64,000 nucleotides of DNA from Lates calcarifer (lineage: Eukaryota > Chordata > Actinopteri > Centropomidae): NCBI RefSeq assembly GCF_001640805.2, contig NC_066847.1:23179504-23243503 (forward strand). Reading direction: 5' to 3'. The notes below the pieces were generated by a model. The model was not told where the DNA came from. It was given only the letters and a program-made list of their open reading frames with translations, and ran no database searches. Both the position numbers and the translations under genes were made by a program. Shown one piece after another: positions 35,870-47,838 of this stretch; positions within the stretch are counted from its first letter, which is position 1; each line of letters begins with the position of its first letter.

Positions 35870-37974
35870 GAGGAGCTTTTTGAAGATGTCAGGCACACGT
35901 TACCTTTGTTTTACCCCTGCTCCTTTTATTTTTTTGCTGTAACATTCCTGCCTCACGACCACAAAGCATAACTATCAGTGTGACTGTATCTACAACATCA
36001 GTCAACCTATCTTTTACACATAATATGCACAAACATTTGCCTTCATGCACAGTCACACACTTGCCCTTTCATTACTCAGAGTTCAAATGGCATTAACCTC
36101 TTTTAACCCGAATTGATCAACAGCACCTCTTGACTTTATGCTCCACATTAGGTGATGGCGCGGGGCCTGGCATGGGTTTAGGGATACATTAGCTCCATGC
36201 GTGTCCCTGAGGTGCGCCTCGGGCAATAAAATTAGCACGATAAGTTGGTGCCATTGGCAGTGAGCAGTTCATTGAAACTGCTGTATCTTCACGGCCGTTT
36301 TTGCAGCCTCGTCCTTTCCATTCTCTAAGACTTTATTGACCAGAAAATAGAGGAATTTTGTTTCCTTGGGCCTGACAGATCAGAACTGTCTAAGCCTTCC
36401 ACATGAAACTGTGTGCCTCAGATTAAACGCTTTAAATCTCTTGAGGGAGTTGTCGTGAAGGCCACTTTCATGAATAGTCTTAGCCTCTTATCCTGTAATG
36501 CATTGTAATAGCTTTTGTGTCTACACTCACCTGTTGAAACAGGGCATTTTTTCCCCTCTGTGAATGTGGGTATATTCCGTATTCTCCACACACACACACA
36601 CACACTGCTATAATATAACATTCATAAGCAAGGCTTTAGTGCCAGTGTAGACTAAAAAGTATTCCTAAGCTGCCTGTCAGACTCCCTGTGAGGCTATTTT
36701 TTTCTGACCTACAAATGCTTCAGAAAACACACACACACACACACACATTCATATTCACACACGCTTGAGCTTGTCAGCTCCCCAGTCATGTATTCTGGTC
36801 AAGGTGAAGAAGAAGTGTAAGGGAGGGTGGTGATGGTCGTGGGGGGCAGGTGAAGCTGGAGAAATGCAGACACATGGAGATGAGAGGAGGGAACGAGGGG
36901 GAAGAAAAACCACACCATCTCACATGTCCCGCCGACATCCACCCCTGTTGTTGTCAGTCTCAAGCTGACAGGCCAGATTCAGAGGGATTCTGCAGAGCTG
37001 CCGCTTTGATGAAATGTTTTCAGGAAATGAGGAAAAACTGAGCTGGCTGCAACCTCTGGCTTTAAAGAGACAAAACATGGCCTTCAAGAAAATTAAGTTG
37101 TCCTGGAAATGATTGCTGAAAGAGTGGTGTTTTCTGGGGGGGAATAGGGGGTAAATTTATCTCTCCTCTGTCGCTGCTCAGCAAAGATAACAGATTTTGA
37201 TGCCGCAGGGTAAACGAGCACATGGACACATATATGTTTACAAGTGCATGTTATTATTTCAGGGAAATTACAGCCCGAATTCCTCCAGTCATCTCCATTA
37301 TCGTGGCACTGTGTGTGGCACAGGTTTTAACAGCAGAGCCACCAGGCACCAGCAAGCCTAAACAAAGGGAGTCACTCAGGTAGATCATTAGTGGTTATAT
37401 CAGCATGAAAGCTAATAACACACCGTGCCATGTTATTATCGCAGCAGCCACTATACTCACATTGTTTTGGCCTCTAGCACTGCGCAGGGTGGAGAGCTTC
37501 CTGTCGCAGGTCCTGTTTTCCGTGCCACCTTTACAGAGCCGGGGAGGGGCTGCCTGTGTGGAGAAATACTGCCCTCTCTTCATGGCCTTTGATAAAATCA
37601 TCCACATCATGAAAAATATCTGCCTCTCCCACTAGAAATCCAGCTAGGAATAGTCATGTGAGCAGGACTGGCTTTTTTCTGCTGCCTGCAAATAGGTTGA
37701 TATTAGCAGCACATGGCAGGGATACAGAGAGGAGTCTCTACAGCACATTGGACAAATGGCCTTTTGGCTTGTCATGTTACTGGGATATATGCTGCATCTC
37801 TGGTAGAGATATGTGATATTAGTGTTGGTGGCATTGTGATGATACAGTGTGTGCTATAAGTTGATTCTCTCCATAGGAAGCCACATTATCTCTTTGTTAT
37901 CTCTGGTTGTACTGGACCATTTCATAAAACTCCATCAGCAGGACTGCTTTTTACGGATTTACAGGAATACAGGT

Positions 37975-38130
37975 TGCTTGACAGAAAATTAATTTAATTT
38001 AAAAGTCATTTATCAGCAAAAATACCCAATATCCTCTCATTTTGCCTTCTTACATGTGAAAATTGGCTCTGTTACCTTTTTAAAAACTTATTAATTAAAT
38101 ATCTACAGACAAAACAAAAAGTTTGACAAT
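37975..38130 (-). repeat. AT-rich dispersed repeat family A, minus-oriented partial copy
   Basis: It reads GACAGAAAATTAATTTAATT, then AAAAGTCATTTATCAGCAAA and ACATGTGAAAATTGGCTCTG, which is the reverse complement of the 3' end of the plus copies. It lies 160 bp from a plus-oriented copy, forming an inverted pair. Confidence 0.5.
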
Positions 38131-38289
38131 GTCACTGCCTCTGGTAACTTGTGTGCATGTTTTTCTTTAGTTTTAGTTAATGCTTATGTTCATACAGAGA
38201 CATATAACATCAGCCATACGTCACAGTATTTACAGCCTAAAAAAAAAAAAAATGGAATGGAAGACTCATTGTAGCATGATTTTTCTGTT

Positions 38290-38625
38290 GCGATATAAAA
38301 ATACATCCACTTTGATAGAAAATTTGACAAATATTGCCCACTGCCATGGGACATACATTTATCATATGGAAGTGAATGTGAAAATGGTCCCAGAGCTCAA
38401 GGTGGTGCCATCAAATGCCTTGTTTTTGCCACAGCAACAGTCCAAAATATTCAATTTACAGAAACATAAGAAAAAGGAAAAGCACCAAATTCTCCAGTGT
38501 GAGAAGCTGTGCAGCCAAATATTTGGCATTTTTGCCTGAAAAATGACTTAAATAATTAAAATAGTCAAAATAGTTGCCAATTCATTTTCCTCCAATTGAT
38601 TCATCAACTGTTTTTGCAGCTCTGA
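38290..38625 (+). repeat. AT-rich dispersed repeat family A, plus copy
   Basis: Landmarks: GGTCCCAGAGCTCAAGGTGG near 38387, ACAGTCCAAAATATTCAATT near 38438, GGCATTTTTGCCTGAAAAATG near 38525, and an end at GTTTTTGCAGCTCTGATC. The same landmarks in the same order occur at 58850-59300. Confidence 0.65.
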
Positions 38626-39389
38626 TCATACACACTTGCGCTATCCACAGAGTAGTACACATTCTCCCTCTGCCCTTTCTCCTAGCTACACATATCGTGG
38701 TTAAAAAGAAAGCTGTTATCTCAGCCATGGTGTAGCACACATCATTTGTGCTCTAGCAGAGCGGTGTGTTCAGTTTTTGCCTGAAGGAGCAGGATTAGTA
38801 TGAAAACACTGTGGAGTGCTCCTTTAGTGTCTGCCAGAGGTTTCCCAGTTGCACCGAGCATTCACCACTCAGTCTCATAGCTTCTTTTAACTCTCCTCTT
38901 GCTCTGGCATGCTCAGCAAAAGTCATTCTTACCTGGAGGAGGAATGAGCACAGGGGGTGAGAAGAGGTGGTAATGCTATTATGACTCGTCAAGCTTTGGC
39001 TCCGTTTGTCGTACTTTCTTTTCACACGCTTCTCCATTCACATCTCGATCGACCTGATCCATTCATTTGACACCATTCCACCCCCCACAAAACCCTTAGG
39101 CTACATGTTCACAGGGGGCCCTCTATTTACACGGCCGCCTCCTTTTTCCACATTATTTTCAGCTGTGCTATGGCGTGTTCTTGGCAGCTGCGAGAACTTT
39201 GCATGTCTTTAGCGCCCACGGCACAGAGCGCTACGATTCAAAAATGTTTCATTTTTCCCAGCAAAACAGCGCCACACTTCAGACCGGGTTTTCAGGAGTT
39301 ACGCAGCAATGGCCATGACGCGGGCTTTTCATATGCATGTGTTTAGTGCTGCTGGAGCTGAAAAAGAGGTGCTCGGTGGGCACAGGCTT

Positions 39390-39560
39390 ATCCTCCATCC
39401 CTCTCTTGTCTCGCTCTGCCTCTCCCACAGTTTCCCCTTCCTCTTCTCGCCTCCTCTCTCTCACCCCTGCCTCTCTCCCTCTTTTTACTCCTCCTGCTGC
39501 CTTTCCTTCACCTGCCCCCTTTTCTGCCCCCCCACCCTCTTCCTCGTATATTTTCCAGCC
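39390..39560. repeat. Pyrimidine-rich tract
   Basis: Almost pure C/T on the plus strand, producing low-complexity Ser/Pro/Leu open frames in three phases and purine-coded Glu/Arg frames on the minus strand. Not coding. Confidence 0.75.
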
Positions 39561-41179
39561 TCAGCTCTGTGAGATCTCATGCTGTCCTGCGTGAAGCATC
39601 AAATCAACACCAGCGGCAAGACCAGGCAGAGCCGGCGTCGTTCCACAGCAAGGCCACACAGCAGTGTGAGATTGACGGGCTGTGTAGCCAGATGTGTTCT
39701 GCTTCACCGCACTTTGTGTGTGTCTGAGCGCCTGTGTTTGTGATTTGCGGGATGGAGGGATAGATGTAGAGGAGGGGAATGAGCGAGAGAGAGAGGAAAA
39801 TAGAGGCCAGGGGAACCAGCTTTGCTTTTGTTGAGTTTACATAATTAATGTTTTGTTAAACTGAACTGTGTCTACACACAGTATCAGCTCTGATCACAAA
39901 TGCAAATATTGTCAGGAGGATAAGTGTGGAAAACTCTCAAAATGCTTAACAATGGGGCTAAACGAAGCTTCCATGTACATTCATTACTTTTGTGGTTAAG
40001 GGTAATTAAATTCCAGGTAATGAAAAGCTGAAAACACTCATTACTTTTTCTTAGAGCCATTCAAATGCTTTTGAATCCTTGGGTGAATTTATTACTGACT
40101 GTAAGGATGTGTGGTGACTACAAAGAGAGCCTTTTTATGTTTTATCAGTTTGTTCTTGTAAACCTGTTTGTTAAAGGGCTTTACGGACAAATCTGATGTG
40201 GCTTAACCTCATCATTAACATTTGGGACAGTGTAAATGAAATCAGGGTTATGAGCATGTTTATCTGTGTGTGTGTGTGTGTGCGCTTTCTCCTGAGTGAG
40301 GGTTGTAGTTGTTTGTCATTCAGAGGCAGAAGGGCTCCAGAGAAACCACTGTGATTAGCCTCCCACCCCTGGGACAGTATAGCTTTCCAGGACCTGCTCC
40401 GTCAGCACCAAACAGGACATTTATCACACACTCCACCTCAATCCTGCACAACCCACACAGCATGGAAGCCAGCTTATATCTACATGTATTGTATGCAAAC
40501 ACAGAAAGACAAACCCAGATATACAGATAATGTATATGCACTTGTGGATAAAAAAATTATCATGGAGGGCAGCAATCTCGTCGTGCCTTTTCATCTATGA
40601 TGTATACACAAATATTTACACAAATTTCCATAATATTAAAACAGTGTGCAGGGTATACCAAGGGATCTTCATGCTTAGTATAATGAATGTGAATTTTTAC
40701 ATACATACACACACAGATCATGCACATGGATGGACAAAGCAGAGATTATAATTAGATTATAATTAATTAATTACATTTGTTTTTAGGGGTCTCAAATCAC
40801 ATGCTGCTTGTCATGGTGGTTGTGTGTATGTTTAAAATATATATACTATAATGGTGCCTCTGCGTTGTGATCTTAAACCCGCATTTATTGATTTGTTTAG
40901 CCTCCTGTTTAGGCAGTACAACAAGCTGTAAACAAACATATAAAGTTGATATGATGGTTAGCAAACAGTGGCTTTCACACATGGACCAACATTAGCCTCA
41001 TTTTTAGTCATGTTTCTGGACAAAGTAAGTCCAATATTCACTCTCCTTTTATCTCTGTTTTTGTTCTCCACCAGCTCTTGAGGGAAATATCACAACTTTT
41101 TATTTATTTTTTTTTTTTAGCTCATTGCTATCCTAGTATTTCTGCTATTTTGTGTTTTGTAGGCAGCGTACTGTCAGTA

Positions 41180-41655
41180 TTTAGAGCTGTTTCCCTGAAA
41201 TCAGCCTCCTTTTTTTTTGGCTGAAAATGACTCTGACAGTGACAATGAACCAAAACAGAGAAGTTTTGTGGCTTAAAACTATGACTTAAAGGATGCTAAA
41301 AAAGCAGCAGACAGACAAAGTTAGGAACATTTAGCAGCTAAAGACAGATATTCTTCCCAGGAGTTGGTGAAGACTGAAAGTAGAAATAAAAGGTGTGGAT
41401 ATTGGTCTTTCATTCACCAGGTGACCAGAACCATGACTCCAAGTGAAAGCTACTGTTGCTCCGTATCTGCGGGATTTGTTAATAAGCAACTATTTTCTAA
41501 CAAGTTTGCCATGTCAACTTAAAACGTCACAATATGTCAGTGTTATTTTTACAGCTTGTTTCTGCTGCCCCCAAGTGTCAAACAAACAAGCAAACAAAAA
41601 CATCCTTTTATTGCAGGTTTTATATAAAAACATTGATTAGTGCAGCTTTAATAAA
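41180..41655. repeat. Dispersed repeat, probably non-autonomous element
   Basis: This segment contains ATTTAGCAGCTAAAGACAGA, CCAGGAGTTGGTGAAGAC, CACCAGGTGACCAGAACCA, TGCCCCCAAGTGTCAAACA and ends ATTGATTAGTGCAGCTTTAA. I associate this order of blocks with a repeat common in percomorph genomes, from memory. No other copy is obvious within the window. Confidence 0.45.
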
Positions 41656-42454
41656 AACTGCTGCTAACCTTATAGTTAGCATTAGCATTTGTTAGTCCAT
41701 ATAGTCCATATGCCTAATGGGCTACTGTGCTACTTGTCACTCTTTCACCAGCAAATGAAATTTAAATAAAATAAACACAAGGCCAAGAGTGTTTACTAAG
41801 CAGCGCTGTAAATTAATCTCATTATCCAGTCTATGCAGACACAGTCCTTATTTATTTATTTATTTATGTAAAGATACTTCAATACAGATTTAAGGCAGTG
41901 ATGTTGAACCAAAGTAGCAGAAAACATTTTTTGGGGGAAGAAATTAATGACAATGATGAATGACAAGCTGTACTTTTTCTGCTTAATTAGACTTACACAG
42001 CATTATGTATAGATAGGAACACACACATAAACACACACACAGCTGAAGTACAGCCAAGCTCATTGCGCTCTGACTCACTGGACTCTGTGGCATGCGACTG
42101 TAATTCAGCCTCAGAGCTCCATAAGTCATATCCATAATGCACAGCATGCAACTGCATAGTGGTAGTTAATATTACTGAATCACTTTGATGAATAACTGCA
42201 GATGAAATGGCTTTAATATGGTCCTGACTTATTGTTCGTGGTTTGTGATAACAGTCTAGGAGGCACTGTGCAGGGTAGGGCACTTTACAACTCTGTTTGG
42301 ATCCAACACATTAATAATCTCTTTGGAACCATTTCGTCTTCATTATCTGTAACTCATTTAAGTGTAAGTCTAAATACTATAATACCACTTATAATTAAAG
42401 TGTAATCTGAATTTATAAAGGAGTTATGTTAATGACCAGAATCTGCCTCTCCTT

Positions 42455-42685
42455 CAGTGTAGAACTGAAATGATTAGCCAATTAATCAATCAACAGTAGA
42501 TAAACTGAACTGTAAATTACATTTGTTGGTTCCAGCTTGTGAAATATGAGGATTTGCTGGATTTCCGTTGTTACAGTAAATTGAATATCTCTGGGCTTTT
42601 GACTGTTGGCCGGAAAAAACAAGACATTTGAAGACTTGACGTTGGGCCAATGGAGAATTGAAAATAGTCATTAACTGAAGCCCTT
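42455..42685 (-). repeat. AT-rich dispersed repeat family A, minus-oriented copy
   Basis: It reads AATGATTAGCCAATTAATCAA, then GGTTCCAGCTTGTGAAATATG, TGAATATCTCTGGGCTTTTG and GACTGTTGGCCGG. This is the reverse complement of the family's CAGTCCAAAACCCAAAGA...ATTCA and CATTTGAGAAGCTGGAACC blocks. Confidence 0.6.
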
Positions 42686-45600
42686 CTTCTGGGTATTGGC
42701 TGTTCAAAAGTAACAACATTCTGTGTTCAGCAAATGCATCGGGCTTAACGAGTGGCTCAGATAGCCTGTTATGACAATTGATTTTCCATTTTGTAAAACA
42801 TGGAGTGACTCTAATTGCGTTAGCCTTTATTAGGAATTTCTGTCAAACAAATCTCTGGAACATGTCCACATAGTATTTAGGTTGAATTGTTCTAATGATT
42901 CATCCAATGCTGTCACGCTGTTGTGTGTTAGTTATGTCCTGCTCATCATTAGCTGGATGGTATGAACAGGATTGTATGATCGATACTTTAACCTGCTGCA
43001 GCAGTGTCTCACGTCTCATCTCACACTCTTCCTCTCAGACACAGATTGTATTTCTATGACTGGCTGCTTGTGTGAAGTCAATAACGCATTTGTTAGATGC
43101 AGGTCTGGCCCCCCACAGGAGCGACCACTCTGGGTTCATCATTGGCTTATTAGACATACGTTTGTCTCCTATCGACCTGTTAGGCCAGCTGCATGATCCA
43201 CAGCGCTTCCCCTCCGCCCGCTCTCAGTTTCTTTCTTTTTTACATTTTTTTTTTTTTTTTTTATCTCCGCCCAGCCCGCAGACAGAGCACAGTTTATACA
43301 TAAAAGCGGCACGGAGACTGACAGCAAATTTGTCTCGCCGAGGTTTTGGCTGTAATTGTGCCTGGAGATATGATGACCCAGTTTGAGGCAATGAAGTGAT
43401 AACTGACTCAATGCAAACTGTGAATCAGTTTTATGGGAAGCAAGGAAATATGCAAATGGAGATACATAAAAGATTCTAACATTTAGAGAGAATCTGGACC
43501 CCTTTTGACTCGTAATAGCTTGATTTAGTATGCAAATAATTGTTTCAAAACTGTTGCCCATTAATTATTTTTGGACAGTTCTGCTCTCGTTAGCAGAAGG
43601 TAGCTGTGTCACTCCCACATATGAATCATTATACTTCCTGTCCTTGACTCTAGCTGGTAGTCCAGTCTAAGATTCTTCACTCTCTCAGTCACTCAACAGG
43701 CAAAGTGGCAAAGCCTCTCAAAGCTAAATAAGCTTGTGAATACAGAACACTAAGCTGTCAGTGTGTTTATTATGCTTTATCTATGTATATTTTTCTGTGC
43801 AACTTGTGCTTGAATGCCTTCTTTTAGAAGATCCAGTCCTGCCAAAAAGGGATTGCTCTTGATTCATTTTCTCCTTCACAGGACTGGCAAGAATCCTGAA
43901 GAGCATTGTCAAAATATATTTAAAAAAAAAAACAAGCAACCAGAGTTATTGGAACTGTTTGGAAGATTTTTTTTTTTTGGCTGTGTCTTCAGAACTTATC
44001 TGTCTATTAATGGCCAAATTGGCAGACTGTCGCCTTCTTAAATGGTGAGATACTGCTCTCAAGATGGTTGCATAAATGCCTCGCATTCAAAGTAGAGCAG
44101 AAAAACAAGCTTAATGCAGGCGCAAACATCACAAATAATGCTGTAAATGTCGCCGTTATTTTTTTTATATATATACTCAAAAGCTTGACTAAATTGCTGT
44201 TAAGTTCTGCAGTAATTTCTCCAGGGCTTTGTAATTTTGATATCTTTTCGTAAAATTACAGACTAGAAAAGAACAGCACTAATTGCCACTGGAGAAAGCT
44301 CCGTCTTAAATGTGCCGTTTAGCGGAGTTGTCATCGCTGTACCTCTGTGGGCCTGTGATGGGCTCCGGTCTCAGGTGGAATGGCTGCGGCGAAGTCTTTG
44401 TTGTCAAGAAGAGTCAGGGATTACCTGCTGTCTATCTGTGGCAGGCAGGGTACCAGTCAGGGTTTGTGGTGCTTTAAAGGCCCCTGTTCCACCCAGCAGT
44501 CTTCTTCACCGCCCGACTGGGCCTGGAAATAATGCTAATCATCTCTGATAATGGGTAGGAAGGAGAGGGAGGCAAAATACAAACCAATCAAGAATGGAAA
44601 GTGTCAAATGGGTGTACATAAATTTACATTTGTGAAGAGGTCTGTCTCCCTCTCGAACAGACTTTTCACTGTGCGTGACGACTGCCAAGTGTCTCCAAGT
44701 GTTTGTAGCGAGCTCAAACTGCCACAGGCGAGATGGTAGCTGTTATTTATGTTCAAAGACTTCGCCTGTGATTGAAAAGGCACCCTACTCTTTGATTTAC
44801 CACTGTGTATCAATCAATCAATCATGAATGTGTATGAGTGAGCTTGCCTCAGACTGCTGCGCTCCATGGTTTTACAACACCCACCCTGTTAGAGTTCATA
44901 TAGGCAGACATGCTATACTATGCCGAAGGTGGAGTAGCTGCTTTCCTGCTCTATCTGCAGCTACACTTTGATGATGTCTCTGTCTTCCGTCCACTCCTTC
45001 AGCTGGCAAAAAACAAAAAAAAACTTCAGCCTGTGATTGGACGCTAATGAGACATCACATTACTTGTGATTGGAAAAATGAGACACCTCACATGACTATT
45101 GTTTGACATTTCTTTGCTTGTTTAAAATGGATCCTGCTGTTCATTCCTGTGGTGTGATATTTTTTTTCCTCTCATGAAAATCTCACTGCTTTAAGTACCT
45201 TGTTATTCTCTTCTATTCCATAGATAGACAGGAGGCACTCGCGCCGGCAAGAGCAAAGGTGCAACTGAAAGCAAAGTTAAATAGGTCAAGGGAAAATAAG
45301 TCTTTTGCACTTATAAATAGTCGTAATACATTTAAATTCAGACAGCTCTACATTCTGGCTAACAACCTTAGGTGCACAGAGTAGCAATTTCACCTCTCTA
45401 GTTTTTTTTAGCGCTGTAAATTAATTGGATCAAGTATTTTGTTCCAACAAATCACAGACTGTTTTTTTTTTTGGCTTATTAAACACCCCCATTTGCATTT
45501 TGCATCTCTCCTTTAAAAAAAACAAACAAAAAAAACAGAATCCATAATTTGTCAGAGTCTTGCGAAAGCAACAGCTCTACATGATAAATATGTAAAGGAG

Positions 45601-47559
45601 GTGAAGTCTAGTCAAATCTTTTTTGCTTCATGTTGGATTGTTTTTGTGCATGTTTTTTTTTAATCGAAGCATCAACCTTTTCTCTACCATGTTTTGCTCC
45701 CACGCTTTTGGATTACATTGCAGTTGAACCGCTCCGCTGATAAGCAAGCCTGTGCCTGCCCATGACTGACAAACATCCCCTCTCTGGGCCCTAAAGGGCT
45801 CTGGTTGGGTTAAGAATAGTAATACCCAAGGACACATTTTCTCCGCATTTGAATACAGTAATGGGTGTTCTTTTTGATCTTGATTATGAAACAGCATCTG
45901 TTTTATGAGAGACCAATGTTAACATTAATGTGAAGTGAAGTTTTGGACGAGCTGTTTATTGGGCGAACTCAAGACTGGAGTGTTGCTGAAGGACTGATTT
46001 TTGCCGATTAACTCTCAGCGGGAACATCAAACGGGGGAAACAAGAGCGTAACCTTCCAGAAGAGAAAGATTCAAAGCAGTGACCAAACTGATTACCCTTG
46101 TGTTCACCTTGTCATCTGATAGCTCTGCGAAGAACGGAGAAGGGGGGAGGGAGAGAAGGAGAGGAGGAGAAGCCAGTAATCTCTGACGAAAGACAGATAC
46201 TTTTTATGCAGATTGGATGCAGAGTATTTTTAACCATGCAAACTCTGGTGGATAACAAATTGTTTGTTTTGGGGCTTTGACAGTTTGTTTGAATATGTAA
46301 ATATTACAGAGGGAATAGAGAGGAAGGGAGTGAGGGGAGGCAGGCAGAGATAACGCTTCTCATTTGCAATCAAGTCTTGAGATAAGATGATGCTTGTTGG
46401 TATATAAACCGAGTTTAAAAGTCTTTGCTCTTTAATAACAAGTATCATCTAGTTTTTCCTTTAATTTCCTCTTTAGTAGCTTTAATTTGGATAACATGAT
46501 GTTTTTACAGACTGTTTTAAAATACAGTTTACTCCATGTCATGTATTAGCTTGTTCCAATTATTAATCAAAGCTGTATGATGTTTACAGTGAATGAAATA
46601 TTTCAACCCGAGACTCCATCTCTTTATACTGTCAGACCATTTCATCAAAAGGAAATATTCTACATGTCTTGTGCTCTTGTTCTATGCACACTTCCCCAGT
46701 CCTCAGCTGAACATATTTCCTATCTTTGGAACCTTTGGGATCTAGACTTGTCTAGATTTAGACTTAGACATGTGAAATAAAGTACAGATGGTTTGAGACC
46801 CATAGATGGATTGATAGTGATGTGGGCATTGTACCGGACTGTTGAGGTGAAAAGGGGGAGATGAAGGCAAACCTGGTCATGAACTTTGGGAAATAACTGA
46901 AAGGAATGAGCTGGATTTATTGGGTGAAGGGGTCGTGGCATAGTTACAAAGCCTGCATATGTAGCTGCTGTAGCTGTGCCACAGCTGACGAGCCCCACCT
47001 CGAAAATGTGTCCACGTCTGGGATGGCTACTGAGATGCCTCATGGAGACTGATTGGTCAATTGGCCTGCTTGTCTGCTCCACTAAAGGTTTCTGACAGTG
47101 GCGGGTTATTGATAGTGAAGACAACATTGAGGAATTGATAAAAAAGAGTGGCCCTTAGACGCTGTCTTCTTCTCACTGATGCACATCTAGCCATCTCCAT
47201 TGCTAACCTCCTGCTCTGTGTGATCACCACTGTCTATCACAGCGAGTGTGGTTTTATAAATACGTACATTGCCAACCATTGGTCTATATATCACAGGCCC
47301 AAGAAAGAATGTACAGTAAACACACTTACTGAGGAGGATATAATTAAAGCATGACATGGCCTTGTCACGTACGATACAGCCTTGGTTGCCATGGTTGAAA
47401 TATGTTGTTGAGCTATAAATCAACTGAACTATAAATCAAAACCTATACCACAGTAATATTCAGCAGGACTGCTTTCGTCAGGTTAAAATCCGGCTTTAGA
47501 TCATGGATACGAGTGGCTAATACAAGTTTCCCCTGCAGGCTGGCTTATAAATAGAAGAA

Positions 47560-47838
47560 TCACCAAGTTGGAGCAGAACTGCTGCTCCTTCTCATGGAAA
47601 AGTGTTGGGAGGTTGTTGGCATGGTTTAGGCATCTGATTAAGATGCTGAGGTTTTCAAAGCATGTACAACTGGAGACCCCATGTCAGACAGGGAACACTC
47701 TGCGGGGATTGTGTGTCCCATTTGGTGTAGGAACGCCTCAAGATCCCCCAGGAGGAGCTGGAGGACACGGACATGGTTAACTGTACTTCCAATACAATGC
47801 TCCCCCAGCTGGATAAGTGGCAGAAAATGGATGGATGG
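47560..47838 (+). mobile_element. Rex3/RTE-type LINE 3' end, decayed
   Basis: It contains GGCATCTGATTAAGATGCTG, then GGAACGCCTCAAGATCCCCC, AGGAGGAGCTGGAGGA, GGATAAGTGGCAGAAAATGG and a GATGGATGG tail. This corresponds to the end of a fish RTE-clade reverse transcriptase frame (…ERL-IPQEELED) and the GATG tail described for Rex3. It is interrupted by frameshifts and substitutions and has no intact coding sequence. Confidence 0.65.

Larger units (their letters stand above)
31501..47540 (+). other. Apparent first intron, part 2
   Basis: No convincing exon. It holds TG/CA repeats (31601-31622, 35844-35869, near 36587-36605 and 36727-36748), a CT-rich tract (about 39390-39560), a TTTA run (41849-41867) and repeat-family copies listed separately. 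Segments around 31780-31930, 36120-36300 and 43380-43580 read like regulatory DNA, with octamer and TAAT-type sites. Open frames here are low complexity or lack domain features. Confidence 0.45.

Noticed and set aside
39279..39594. Overlapping open frames on both strands
   Set aside because: Low-complexity CT-rich sequence; composition explains the absence of stops.
46720..47127. 135-codon minus-strand frame
   Set aside because: No recognisable domain, no splice context; length is compatible with chance.
47560..47838. Possible intact LINE reverse transcriptase
   Set aside because: Only a short, frameshifted 3' end with a GATGGATGG tail is present.
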